Of a DNA stretch of 64,000 nt, positions 1 to 10,287 are shown one piece after another (within the stretch, counting starts at the first letter, position 1; the number at the start of each line of letters is the position of its first letter). Both the position numbers and the translations under genes were made by a program. The stretch covers positions 11,266,001-11,330,000 of the forward strand of contig WPIO01000007.1 of the NCBI GenBank assembly GCA_009760855.2, in the 5' to 3' direction. Below the pieces are notes generated by a model that worked only from the letters and a program-made list of their open reading frames with translations, did not search any database and was not told the origin of the DNA. Source of the stretch: Cristatella mucedo (Eukaryota; Bryozoa; Phylactolaemata; Cristatellidae).

Positions 1-149
1 ATACATTGTTGTGGTTAGCACTGAGTGCAGAATATCTGGCGCTGTGTCGTTATCGTTGGCGTACGGCGAGCTGCAGGCCTTGGCACACTGCATGCGCTGT
101 GCCGCTACCCGACCGAGCTAGAGTTTCGCGATCATGGCAATGCGCCATC

Positions 150-435
150 AACTCGTCGCAAATCTTTTGATGACCCTGCCTTTATTCATATGCTCCCAGA
201 GCCTGGAGCTCACTCATGACTGGTGTCACGACGTCCCCCGAATTTACTACATCTAAAAAGAAGTTGAAAACGCACTCGTTTCTCGCAGCATTGCTTGGTC
301 CAAGTAATTTGACCCCAATGTGGTTTTGCGTAGTGACACTTCGCACGCATTCACTAACCGATTGACGGGCTCCCTTTCCAGCGCATAAATATTGCCTAGA
401 ACAAGATTTAGCTCTCTTGGAGCTATAGTGTGCAT
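150..435 (+). mobile_element. LINE-A-related 3' fragment, decayed
   Basis: Broken frames show 'KSFDD' and 'PEPGAH' at the place where intact LINE-A copies read 'KSFGDRAFSSYAP' and 'AWNSLP'. The fragment ends near 400-430 with a decayed form of the family's 3' hairpin (GCCTAGAAC ... TTGGAGC). It is much more diverged than the copies at 8.6, 31 and 63 kb, so it is either an old copy or a sister family. Confidence 0.55.
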
Positions 436-1658
436 ATTGGCGGCTGAAATGCTGGCGCCAGCTAAACCAGCCAGATTATGGCAGATAATCATTATTCGCG
501 ATTATTCGATAATCTCTGGCCGTGGTCCTATACAAAGCCGGTACCTTGAGATTGGCAGTTGTTGCAATTCCAGACTCGGCTTTGGCATCGGAGCTTATTT
601 GAGCTCTAGGCCAGAGAGCCATCGGTGTACGTCACGGGCGCTGTCGAACCCCCGTTAACAGTTCGCTGCTGTCAGATAGACTAGTCTAGGGCATGAGCGC
701 TCTTCGTCACGGCCGTGTTTCCCCCACTGTCGGCATACCTACGTGCATTGATGCAGCACTAAGCTGTAGTAGCTAGCTAGCCTCGATTACCGCACAACGC
801 GTTTTTAGCACGAATTCAACCAAGGTTATAAGGATCATTTCTGTATCTGGCTGTATCTGATCAGCTCTCAGGAGTAGGAAGCACTGATCAAACTGCGGAG
901 AGACCGACGGGCGGCCGACCTCTAGCGAAAACAAGACCAGGCCACGGCAGAAGGGGCGGAACGAGGGTGTTTATGGGCGGGCCTGCTAGTGGGGCTCAAC
1001 TAGATCGACACTAGTGTCAAGGTTCTCGGTTCGTCCGTTCAGACATTTAAGAAAATATGTATTTTATATTTAAGTAAGAGTTATTGATTCGTGTAGGCAC
1101 GCGGCGCGAACTCCTGGGTACAAAATTGGGTTGGCCGTCTGTAATGGAGCGAAACTACGTCACAGTATCAACAGAGAGTGTTGACCAGCATGTGCGTAGT
1201 CCGTCTGTTGACTCGCGAGACAGCGCTGTACGGAAATGCAGGGGATACGTGCACATCTCGAGCGGGATATAAGAGCTTTCATGCACCGGCATCAGCTGTC
1301 CGTTCTGCGCATCCAGTCATTGCTGATGTGGGAAAACACTTTACACAGCATTCTAGCAATGGTGGCTGCAGTCGCTGGCGTGTGGTGAATATGCGGCAGC
1401 AGAGCAGCTGTTTGTACCCTTGCGCAATCGTTGCTGGAGCTCTTCGCTTCTGCGTGCCATGGGGTTTGTGCATGTTTTTTAAAAGCACTCGCGTGTCCGC
1501 GAATTATCAGGATTCCGATTTCCGTCTTCGCGGCGACCCTGCGGCTCCTGCGAACTCCAGCAGTGATATTAATGCCTTTGCGCAGTCGTCGATGTGATCG
1601 ACTACTTTTGACTTCCCTCCGTACACCCAGAGATCGAGAGTAGGATTGAGAACAGTGA
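436..1658. other. Unassigned stretch before the putative RETREG first exon
   Basis: I recognise no coding exon or repeat here. From about 1280 the sequence becomes richer in GC and CpG, as expected near a promoter. A 188-codon frame on the - strand (1292-1858) has no recognisable domain and lies across this CpG-rich stretch, so it is not called. Confidence 0.35.
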
Positions 1659-1929
1659 GACGACAGCGCTTTTGTTCGCGAATGGATTCGTTCGGTTTCG
1701 GTGTTGCGGCTCCTGAGACGGAACCCGTCAGTAGCTCTCGTTCGGCCAACTTGCGTTTCCCGTTCAACGGCCTTACCTTCGTTCCTTCCTTTCAGGTTAT
1801 TTGAATCCTCCGGTGTCTCTTGTGTTTGCCTTTCCGCCTTGGCCGCAGCATGCTTCATTCTTCGCGACTATCTGCACAGCAGCAGCAGCTGCAGCGGCGG
1901 AAGTAGCAGCAATCGAGAGGAGATGCAGG
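1659..1929 (+). CDS. RETREG: Possible upstream coding exon of the RETREG gene (tentative)
   Basis: An open frame runs from 1659 to a strong donor (G|GTAAGC at 1930). Its translation ends 'SALAAACFILRDYL' followed by a Ser-rich stretch. In RETREG proteins the first reticulon hairpin also ends in a hydrophobic run followed by an acidic residue, and the spacing from an upstream 'RNPSVALV' (compare 'ERPLHSLLG' in vertebrates) is about right. Against the call: there is no in-frame ATG, and the exon ends in phase 1 while the next good exon (10288) needs phase 2. Either a short exon is missing between them or this one is wrong. Confidence 0.3.
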
Positions 1930-2569
1930 GTAAGCCGGCGGCATAGCTGCGAGGGCTAAGCCGGATGAGCGTACTGTAAAACGTGCTGTCACACTTTGAC
2001 ACGATTTCGTGCTACTGGGACCAGAGCACCTCGCCTCGGTGTCGTGGGCATCGCTGTCACAGTCGTCGCTGCCGTACTGCTCTTGAACGCTCGCAAGGCC
2101 CAGTGGCGAGCGCGCGTGTGTGGAGTGAGAGATGGAGGTTTCTTTTTTAAAAGCTTGCCGCACGTTTCTAACCCCCAAGTTTAGCAAGGCTGTAGAAAGC
2201 GATCCACAGTAAAAGCGGCTGTTTACCCCTTTCATTCGTACATCTTTTACGTGCGTAGCAGGTGCGATTTCCTGCTGGATAATCCCTGCCATTGTATCGT
2301 CGTAATGATATTCGTAGCAACACTTTTTACTTGCGGATGTCACAGGTTGCCTACCTATTTTGTTATTAGTTTTTTCACTTGTCATATGTCTGCTTTTTTT
2401 GACAATGCACCTGAGAGACAGGTTTCAGCAAGGTTATGCTTTGTGGCGATTGTTGAACTCTTGTGCTGCAGACTTTAGTAAACCTCTAAGTTTGCTTCAC
2501 CATACTTGTCAAACAATGAGCTTCTTTTCAGAATAATTTATTGTGAAGCTTTCTTATCATTAATAATAG

Positions 2570-2665
2570 TAAATTGTAAAGCACTTTTAAGAGATCCAAA
2601 TCTCTTTCTAGGCGATTTACATATGCTGGAGCGAAAGTATGTCAATTTCTTTCGCAGATGTGCTC
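2570..2665 (-). mobile_element. LINE-A tail fragment
   Basis: Reverse-strand match to the LINE-A end: the hairpin arms (AGAGATCCAAATCTCT, then CTAGGCG) followed by the TTACATATGCTG block that corresponds to 'CAGCAAATGTAA' in the element. No coding part is attached. Confidence 0.6.
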
Positions 2666-2859
2666 AAGTTGCCAAAACAGCCTTCAGATACATTTTCATT
2701 GGTTTACCAGTCAATTTTCCTATAAAAACAGCATATTTGAATGTTTAGCTCCACAAAACAGACGGCATCTGCATTTACTAGATTCAGACATAGAATTAAG
2801 CAAATCTTGCAAGGATTGGGCTGCAATTAATAATGATAATGCATTTGATATAGCACCCT

Positions 2860-3290
2860 CAGAGAACTTTAATTGTCGGGCAGTTTACCGATTTTGCCCA
2901 AGTTTTCGTCATGACGAGCAGGTCGAGGCTTTTCCAGAAATAAGGTCGCCTATTAATAGGGATTTATTGCACGTTGATCGAGGATTCCGAAGACAAGCGT
3001 TAAGTTTGACTGCCGGAGTTATAGCAGGCCTGAATACCACTGTTAGTGAGATGCACAGTAACGCTTGAGGGAGAATGCTCTGAGTGGTTCGAACCAGTGG
3101 ATAGTCAGCTCAAAGCTCCTCCAAACTAGCAGTGTCTCAGCTTGTGGCCCCTAATCGGCTACTCCGGGGTGCTTTTCTTCTTTTCAATGCATAATTCGCG
3201 GATCTTAGCAGCAGCAATAACACCTAGGAATGCATTTGAACTACGAAAACGAAGCGATAATAGGTAGGCACGATCATAACTAATATCTAG
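2860..3290 (-). mobile_element. LINE-A 5' part (endonuclease region), decayed
   Basis: On the - strand this runs parallel to 12795-13230. It has the same TTCGAACC/CAGAG block, the same 'AAGAAAAGCACCCCGG' block and the same upstream stretch encoding a 'YDR..LLSLR'-like motif. It covers the start of the ORF and the first strand of the APE endonuclease domain. The frame is broken by several indels. The copy lies inside a presumed intron of the RETREG gene. Confidence 0.7.
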
Positions 3291-3419
3291 GTTACTAGAC
3301 GCTGGTGTATCTAACGCCGACCCCGGCATGGTAGACCCAGCCCGAAGCGATAAGCGTTGAGATGTCCATAGGCAGGTAATTTCTTACACTCTACGGTCAA
3401 ATAACAAACAGATAAGCTT

Positions 3420-6400
3420 TAAACGGGTCTTAGCTGTATTGGTTTCCTTGTATGCTGTTCACGAGAACTTTGGTTTTCGGACGAGTATTCTGCAACAGAC
3501 AAGAAACGCTAGTAGCTTTGGTGTCGGGATGTGATAATTATTTAGCCAGCGTCTATGCAGTGGTGGCCTTCGTTTTCTAGATACCATAATTGGCTAAACC
3601 TTGGTGCCTCTAGTTGTTTTGACTGCTGCAGTTAGCCAGGTGCTACACTTTGGTGTTTGGACTATATATACGAGCATCAATCCAATCACTGATGCTCATA
3701 TAGCCACTGTGCACAGATCGGCTCCAAGCTCCATGGATCGCCCTCCTAGTATTGGATATCTTCCGTGCTGGTATCCTGTAGGAGGCTCTACCACATTTTG
3801 GCCCATCCTAAATTTCCTGCTGCTGCCAAGATTTTTCTCTTGACTTGGTTTGGTGCATACTTGGAGTGTGATGCATGCCCGAATAGTACGTAGGTATGTT
3901 GAGTTTCCTGCTCCTGTTTAGGGTGCTATGCAAATGAATTATATATTTTTTAATTTTCAACTAAATGATGCCTCAGAATGCTGAAATGCAGTTGGAATTA
4001 AAAGCTAAGAAGCAGCCCCCAACCTTGACTGTGCACAGCTTTACCAAGTGGCTCTAACTGTCTGTCTCTTTCCTAAGGTACCCGGCAAGCAGTGTAACCG
4101 AAAGAGATCAGCTAAGGCAGGTCGTGGTTTGCTATCTCATCTGTCTGAGGACTGATAACCTCATTCATCCTTATAGCTTTGCAAGGATAATCGTGGCATG
4201 CCGCCAACTTCTGTGCATGCTCTTTAAACCATGTGTTGCAAGAGCTGCTGCTTAGTCTACTAAATAAGATCAAGTTGCTGCCTTCCATTTGTTCCCTCTG
4301 CTCAACCTCGGCTATCTTCGGCATAGCTCCCTACCTGGAAGGGTCTGTCTGGCATTAATATCTCTCAGCATAAGCAGCGGAAGAAAGGCTATCTTGAAAA
4401 GATTTCGTTGTTTCAATGATTGTGATCTTTCATGTGTCCTCAAAATTAATGTTCATCATCGCCTGCGTTCAAGCAAAGTCTAGAGTGGAGCCTTGTACAT
4501 ACTGTATCAGTCCTTCGATTGTAAGCACTTTGTTTTTTGTTAATAGTAGCTGTGTATCGTTAGATGCATGGCTTGATCGTTATGATGCTCGTTAGCATCC
4601 AGGCCACTGTTAAAGCATGTGGAAACATTCTGGGTCTGCTAAACACAGGTGGGGCACCCCTGCTTAGAAAGCACCTTAACGTGAAGCACACGTCCGGGCC
4701 AGAGAAGCCAGAGGAGTCCCGAAGATAAGGCACTAATCACTTTTCTGAGTCCCAGCTGTTTGAACACATTCTAGCTAATGGCTAACTCTTTAGCATCAAT
4801 GCTTATGGCTTACTTATTACCTCTGCTGAAGGAACTGTCGACGTGCTGATTACGTGCTTGGGTGATTTTTATAATGCGGGCCCGTCATAAGTGCACCTTC
4901 CCGACTAACCCCACCTGCTGCCAATGCTGGAAACACTTGTTTTCTTGAATCTTCTGTGGCGGTTCCTATGCCACGTGGACTGGCTTCAATGCACACGTAA
5001 ATGCAGCCAAGTGAAGGATGTCATATATCTCCTTGACGTAAGCTAGGCTTCATTGCCCTCCTCCTCCAGTTGCCTTTTAACGGCAATGGTAATTGCCCCA
5101 GTCGCCATCATTCTCTACAGACGATTGCATGAGACTGTCAAGCCGTCAACTGTCAAGCTCTTGCAGATTTCATTTGTAATAAGTGGAACTGTGACCTGTA
5201 ATTTCACTGCAATAGTAATGATAACGTCCTTTCAGTTTGCCGGTTGCAGTGACATGACCTTCGGTGTAACTCACCCTAGCAGCTCACACTTGCTCACCCG
5301 CTGCGTGAAACGAAAAATCGTGATGGCCAGGGTTTTTAACAGTGCTCTGAAGTTGCAGTCGAACCCAGACATCACAACTCCTAAAGTGACCATTTTGTGT
5401 ATTGCACAGTTGTGCCCCTTAAAAAGTTGTGGACTAGTAACATTTTCGTGGTCGTGCTGCAAACTCGCCAGCATGCACGATAGACTTTCTTTATTTGCCA
5501 GCATCCTCAGCATGCAGCAGCAAGGTTTGCTTATTCTCTTCGTGTGGCGTGTCTGCCTGATGAGTCTTGCATTTTTATGTAAATGATATTGTTTTTTATT
5601 TCGTATTGGATAAGTATTGATTAGACAGTTCTCTTCATGATTACACAATTTTTATCCTTTTTTAGCACTGGCTGAAAGTGGCTCTAATGGAAGGTAACGT
5701 TCTGCGCGCAGTGCTCCACGTCTAGCTCTTATGTAGCATATGCCGTTTGACATTAAAATATTATTCTGACTAGTATTGCATGCGATTAACCATCATTCAA
5801 CCAAGCATCCTGTCATAGGGATAAAGGTTGCTTATTATTTGAAGCAAGTCTGTGCCATCTGCTGTAAACTTCTAGCGGAATGTGCAGCAGAAAATAGCTG
5901 GCAGGCTGGCAGTGGGTAGGTGCTCTGTACTTCTGTGTAAGCCAGTCGTATCGGCGCTCTACCAACAGATATAATGAGCTGTACTTATGACAGGCATTTC
6001 CCTAGTGTACTATCGTACCACTGTTCCCAGTCGTCTGCCTTACTTTGCACAACACTGATATCTTTTTGGTGAATAGGCATTCAGTTCGCAGGCACGGAAA
6101 GTTTGGACCTTGCATCCTGCTTCGGTCATTCCCTGCAGTGACTTGGCAAGTCTCAGCTAAAAATGCTAAAAATTCAGCTCAAAACTCAGCTAAAAATTCA
6201 GCTCTACTTTCCTGCACCTCTGTGAACTGTCGTTTCCTTGTACTTTGCGAGCATACCTGTGCATTATTCAGTGCGTATTACTATCCTCAGGTCCTACTAA
6301 CCGTTGACCCTCGTTGCCTTCTTGTTTGCTGTTGCTTGGTGGCCCGAGCGTGATATCCTGCCTATGTCGTTAACCCTTGGTTATTGGTTCTCTTGGAGCG
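3420..6400. other. Intronic/unassigned sequence
   Basis: I see no exon with both good splice sites and recognisable protein similarity. Opposing open frames at 5053-5586 (+, 177 codons) and 5271-5648 (-, 125 codons) resemble no family I know and are probably chance. A short SINE-A tail remnant (GGTGCTATGCAAATGAATTA) lies at 3920-3945. If the exon at 1659-1929 is real, this is intron and may hide a short linking exon. Confidence 0.4.
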
Positions 6401-6404
6401 ATGT

Positions 6405-6545
6405 GCCGAGCTGGTTTGACCCAGTGGTTAAGGTGCTCGCTCCGACCAAGATCTGGCCGTGGTCGTGGGCCCGAGCCCCGTGGCACATGTGAAGCACCTG
6501 AATAGAGATTAGATTCTCTTAGGGTGCTATACAAATGAATTATAT
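6405..6545 (+). mobile_element. SINE-A, tRNA-derived
   Basis: A tRNA-like head has an A-box-like CCCAGTGGTTAAGG and a B-box-like GGGCCCGAGCCCC. It is followed by a tail carrying a clean hairpin, AGCACC ... AGAGA ... TCTCT ... GGTGCT, and an AT-rich end (CAAATGAATTATAT). The hairpin has the same architecture as the LINE-A 3' end, with the outer stem changed on both arms. A second, weaker hairpin unit follows to about 6620. Related copies are at 34.8 and 50.1 kb. Confidence 0.8.
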
Positions 6546-6949
6546 ATTTTTTCATTTGTAAAGTGCCTGGAGAGAAATGTAGTTCTCGTTGGGCTCTATG
6601 CAAATGGCCTATTATCATTATCATAATTATTATTAGCAGTAATATTCATAAGTTTGTGTTATTTAGTTATGGGTCTCCAAAGGGCTTGTTTTGCCACCCA
6701 GTAAATACTATACGATGACAAGGCTGTTATATGGGTAAATCAGCAGGCTGCTTGAAGCTAATGTAGTAGTGGGTAATGAGACAGAGGACCAGAAAGCATT
6801 GGCATACGTATGTAGGTACGTCTGTCACCCTAAAAAGCTACAAAGACAAAGTGGGTGCTACGCTGGAGTTTTCTGTAGGCCACTCAAAAGCCTAAGCAAG
6901 TTTTGGTGTGCATTCAGTAGCCAACAGTCTTTACCTCATGCAATGACAT

Positions 6950-7245
6950 CTATTCTTCTGCTGCTGACTATAACACATCCTCTCCAGCCGTCCTGAGCTG
7001 CTACTTCCATGCTACTCATTTCCTCGACCACCCTCCTGACTCAGCTTTCCTCGACTACCCTCCTGACTACACACTTTCTCTTTGTTGTGTGAGATAAAGT
7101 CTGTTGGCTACTGCATGCGTACCGAAAGCTGCTTAGGCTTTGAGTGCGCTATAGAAAATTCTCCTGCGAAACTGCGACTTAAGTCTTTGTGGCTTTGTGG
7201 AGTTACTGACTGAGTTACATTACATTAAATTGCACTACATTACAT
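6950..7245 (+). mobile_element. LINE-B 3' end
   Basis: Matches other LINE-B copies through 'GTCCTGAGCTGCTACTTCC', 'GTACCGAAAGC.GCTTAGGCT' and 'GGCTTTGTGGAGTTACTGAC'. It ends in the family's tail of repeated TACATT/ACATTAC units at 7210-7245. It contains a local duplication of 'CTCGACYACCCTCCTGACT'. A reverse copy follows at once. Confidence 0.75.
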
Positions 7246-7251
7246 TACTTT

Positions 7252-7620
7252 ACAGCAAAGAGAAAGTGAGAAGCATAGCTGAGTCAGGATAGCAGTCGAG
7301 GAAGTGAGTAGCAAGGAAGTGGCAGCTCAGGACGGATGATAAGTATGTGCCATAACCGACAGCAGGAGGGAAGATGTCGTGGCATATGGATTCTGGAAGT
7401 GAGTTACACTGCCTTTGACCTGCAGAGCAAAGACGTCTGTCGCCAATAGTCCTCAAGCAAAGGAGTGGAGCAGCTAATTTGTTGTCAATGGAGGGCCTGA
7501 GGGCAACAGGAGGCTGACACTGGTGCAGCAATTTAGCTAGGTGTGAAGGAGCCGTATCATGATGGGCTTTGTGGGTCACAGTGAGAATTTTAGCTCGGTA
7601 TCCGTTTATTAATTGGGACC
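7252..7620 (-). mobile_element. LINE-B fragment lacking its 3' end
   Basis: On the - strand it reads a C-terminal reverse-transcriptase-polyprotein block ('RTIGDRRLCSAG', 'NSLP') and then the 'GTCCTGAGCTGCCACTTCC' 3' region. It stops at CTTTCTCTTTGCTG, where the tail of the preceding + strand LINE-B begins in inverted order. This CTTTCTCTTTG position is also close to where LINE-A has inserted into other LINE-B copies. Confidence 0.7.
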
Positions 7621-7629
7621 CATTGCAGT

Positions 7630-8402
7630 TCCATCAGCGAATCCTACATACGGCTGACCCACTTGCCTTGTTGACCAATTTGAGATAGGTTTTCCAATTT
7701 CTGAGTAACATTTTTACCCATAAGAGGTTTTCCAATTTCTGAGTAACATCATGTTTACCCATAACTAGTACGATAGTTTGGTCTCCATTCAAACCGAGAA
7801 AATTTGCTGCCCAGCAAGTGCGAATGTCAGTAATACATGCAGCAAGGAAATTGAGAGAGCTTGACAAGCTGGAAGGAAGTAAGGGGCTATGCGAGCAATT
7901 CGGGCTTCCTTAGATAAAAACTATGCGGCTAAGCTGGACCATGCATTCATGACGTCCCGACTAGACATCTGTAGCTCAATACTTGTAGGTCTTTCTGCCT
8001 GTGCAACAATATGCTGACGGTGCAAAACTCGGCTGCAGGCATATCTGACTTAAACATTGCAACAGCCCTGTTAAACCACGACTTTTGAGGCTTTGTCACT
8101 CACTTTTAGGTCCCTTCATTATCTTGCCCCAGCCTACCTATCCAAACTACTCTCTAATCACTTTTGGCATTGTACCACCTGCTTGTTGCAGCACCCTCTC
8201 GCCCGACTCAAGCCTTTTAGCTGTGCCTCGAACGAACCTCAAATACTATAGAGACCGTGCCTATAGTTCGCATGCTGCCAAGGAGCTCCAAGCCTGGAAC
8301 TCAGTTCCGACTGACATCACGACATCGCCTGACGACGACACAGAAGCAGATGCTCAAAAATGCATATGTTCTTATCAGCATTTGCTAGGTCTTGTGAATT
8401 GC
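7630..8402. mobile_element. LINE-A copy with inverted 5' segment, no tail
   Basis: 7634-7880 reads on the - strand ('LAACITDIRTCWAANFLGLN', compare LAACIDDIRSWMAANFLKLN in the best copy). 7893-8402 reads on the + strand, from 'IRA' through the 'GDRAYSSHAA' block. Upstream segment inverted and downstream segment direct is the order expected from twin priming. About 60 codons are missing at the junction. The inverted part has a tandem duplication of about 40 bp (GGTTTTCCAATTTCTGAGTA twice). The expected 3' tail is absent and a SINE-B follows. Confidence 0.65.
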
Positions 8403-8404
8403 CC

Positions 8405-8516
8405 TTCGTTTGGTGAGCCGTGATGGCACACCTGGTAAGGCTTTCACGACCTTGGTCCCGAGGTCGAGGGTTCGATTCCTGCGGTGGGCGATTCTTTATC
8501 GCCACTGCAAGCGGTG
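8405..8516 (+). mobile_element. SINE-B, tRNA-derived
   Basis: The tRNA-like head has a near-perfect B box (GGTTCGATTCC at about 8469) and an A-box-like TGATGGCACACCTGG. The head is followed by a body, TTTATCGCCACTGCAAGCGG, shared with the copy at 39.25 kb. Not a functional tRNA gene: the flanks do not form an acceptor stem. It abuts a LINE-B copy. Confidence 0.75.
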
Positions 8517-8642
8517 GTGATTACGCAACGACAACTACTCTCCAACTGCCGACTATGGCACATTTTTTTCAGCGGTCCTGAACTGCTACTTCTATGCTAC
8601 TCACTACCTCAACTGCTCTCCTGACTCTGCTATGCTTCCCAC
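8517..8642 (+). mobile_element. LINE-B, left part, split by LINE-A
   Basis: Begins with ACGCAACGACAACTACTCTC and runs through 'CTGACTCTGCTATGCTTCCC' to CTTTCTCT, where a LINE-A copy interrupts it. The element resumes at 9139. The same bases are uninterrupted in the copy at 16.9 kb. Confidence 0.75.
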
Positions 8643-9138
8643 TTTCTCTGTCAGATATACTACCCCATCAGGCCAAGCATCGTACCACCCGCTTTTCGGA
8701 ATCCAACAGTCTAGAAATACCTCGTACAAACCTTAAATCTTTTGGAGACCGTGCATTTAGTTCATATGCTCCCAAAGCCTGGAACTCCCTCCCGACCTGC
8801 GTCAGAACATCCCCTGACCTGACCACATTTAAAAGGAACCTAAAAACACCTATTTAGGACAGCATTTAGCGGGTTCCTGTGATTCGTCCTTCATGTGGTT
8901 ATGCGTGCTGACACTGTGCATGCTGCCACTAACCACATTTGCACGCTGACCCTGTGCATGTCACCCCTAACCATATTATTCATTTCGTTTGTTTTTCAAG
9001 CATGATTTTACTCACCATTCAATTGCATTTCACTTTACAGCAAATGTAAAGTGCCTAGAGAGAGATTAAGTTCTCCGAGGATGCTTTATCAAGTGAATTA
9101 TTATTATTATTATTATTATTATTGTTATTATTATTATT
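8643..9138 (+). mobile_element. LINE-A 3' end inserted in LINE-B
   Basis: A 5'-truncated copy starting at the 'DILPHQAKHRTTRFSESNS' block and going through 'KSFGDRAFSSYAPKAWNSLP' and 'FKRNLKT'. The 3' UTR, hairpin (GTGCCTAGAGAGAGATTAAG ... ) and ATT repeats follow. A short TTCTCT occurs on both sides and may be the target-site duplication. Confidence 0.85.
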
Positions 9139-9298
9139 CTCTTTGTTGCGTGAGACGAAGTCTGTTGGCTACCGAATGTGTACCGAAAGCCGCTTAGGCT
9201 GTGAGTGCGCTATACAAAGCTCTCCTGCGTAATACCCACATGGTCTTTATGACTTTGTGGAGTTACTGACGGAGATACATTACACTACATTACATAGT
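9139..9298 (+). mobile_element. LINE-B, right part
   Basis: Continues the element from 8642: CTCTTTGTTGCGTGAGACGA, GTACCGAAAGCCGCTTAGGC and ATGACTTTGTGGAGTTACTG, then the TACATTACACTACATTACAT tail. Confidence 0.75.
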
Positions 9299-9373
9299 CG
9301 TAAAGGCTCTTCGGTCGCTAGACAAAAGAGGCTGTTTAATCAACTAGGATTTATTATTATTATTATTATTTTT

Positions 9374-9497
9374 ATGCTTCCTGGCACTGTGCAAGTTACC
9401 ACTAATCATATTGACGTGCTAACTTTACATCATAGGTTAAGTGCCTAGAATAAGATTTAATTCTCTGTGGGAACTGTACAAATGCATTATTACTACT
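9374..9497 (+). mobile_element. LINE-A tail fragment
   Basis: Short 3' UTR piece (CACTGTGCAAGTTACCACTAATCATATT) with a diverged hairpin (GTGCCTAGAATAAGATTTAA ... ) and ATTATTACTA end. No coding part. Confidence 0.6.
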
Positions 9498-9748
9498 AAT
9501 AATAACAATAATAACACCTGATAAAGCACCCTCAGAGAACTCAATCTCTTTCTAGGCGCTTTACATTTGCTGCAAAGGAAACACGATCGGATGGTCAGTG
9601 ATAGCATGCTCGATAAACAACAAAAATAACTTGGTTAAGGGTGACAGGCACAGGGTCAGCATGCAAGTGTAGTTAGTGGCAGCATACACAGTGTCAGCAC
9701 ACATAAGCACATAAAGGACACAGAGCCCCACTAAATGCTACTAATATT
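9498..9748 (-). mobile_element. LINE-A 3' end, reverse
   Basis: Reverse copy of the UTR: ATT-repeat complement, hairpin with CTAGGCGCTTTACATTTGCT, then the CTGACC/GTGCATG block and the end of the coding region near 9740. It stands back to back with the preceding + strand tail. Confidence 0.75.
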
Positions 9749-9749
9749 A

Positions 9750-10287
9750 TTATTACTCATCAATCTTCACTGTCTACATCAAGCAGTATATCGACTAGAT
9801 TATTCTGTCACCCGCCTTTAGGTCCATCCATGACCTTGGTGGTGGCAGTACGGGCCTGGCAGACGGCTTCAGCTGGTGGCCAGCTGCCAAGGTGCCGCCT
9901 GTCAATGCGGTGTCAATGTGCTGCTGCGTAGAGCAGTATTGCTATACGGGAGGAACTGCTAACGGCTGCCAGCTGGGTTGCTCATGATCTCAAGGGAGAG
10001 GCTGTTTGAGCGCTAGGGAATTTCTTAGCGTCCGGAAGAATTTTTATCCTGACGGTTGATTCCTTATCTGTTGCTTTATTTACCTTCCGAAGATTGCCGG
10101 TGTTGCAGTACCTGTTAAGGTCTGATTTCGACCCACTATAAATGCGTGCATACTTGAAGATTTCTCGATGGGCTTTTTATTCATGTTTTTTGTGGCATCG
10201 GCATCTTTTTTTTAGTCTCAAACACACTTTCCACCAGTGCCGATGTTCTGTTGCAAAACTGTGAGTGCCTGCTTCTCTTGCACTCAG
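9750..10287. other. Intron flank upstream of a RETREG exon
   Basis: No repeat family or exon recognised. It ends with a pyrimidine-rich acceptor, CTTCTCTTGCACTCAG, at 10287. Confidence 0.4.

Noticed and set aside
1682-1804. ATG-started frame (MDSFGFG...) in the CpG-rich region as a RETREG N-terminus
   Set aside because: It overlaps the frame that resembles a reticulon hairpin, ends at a stop within 41 codons, has only a weak donor (CAG|GTTATT), and has no family similarity.
1292-1858. 188-codon open frame on the - strand
   Set aside because: Arg/Thr/Ser-rich, no domain, and antisense to a CpG-rich region; the composition explains its openness.
5053-5648. 177-codon (+) and 125-codon (-) opposing frames
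   Set aside because: No recognisable domain, no good splice sites or regulatory context; likely chance.
6405-6500. Functional tRNA gene (A and B boxes present)
   Set aside because: No acceptor or anticodon stem can be formed, and the same head with the same tail recurs elsewhere, so these are SINEs. The same applies at 8.4, 34.8, 39.25 and 50.1 kb.
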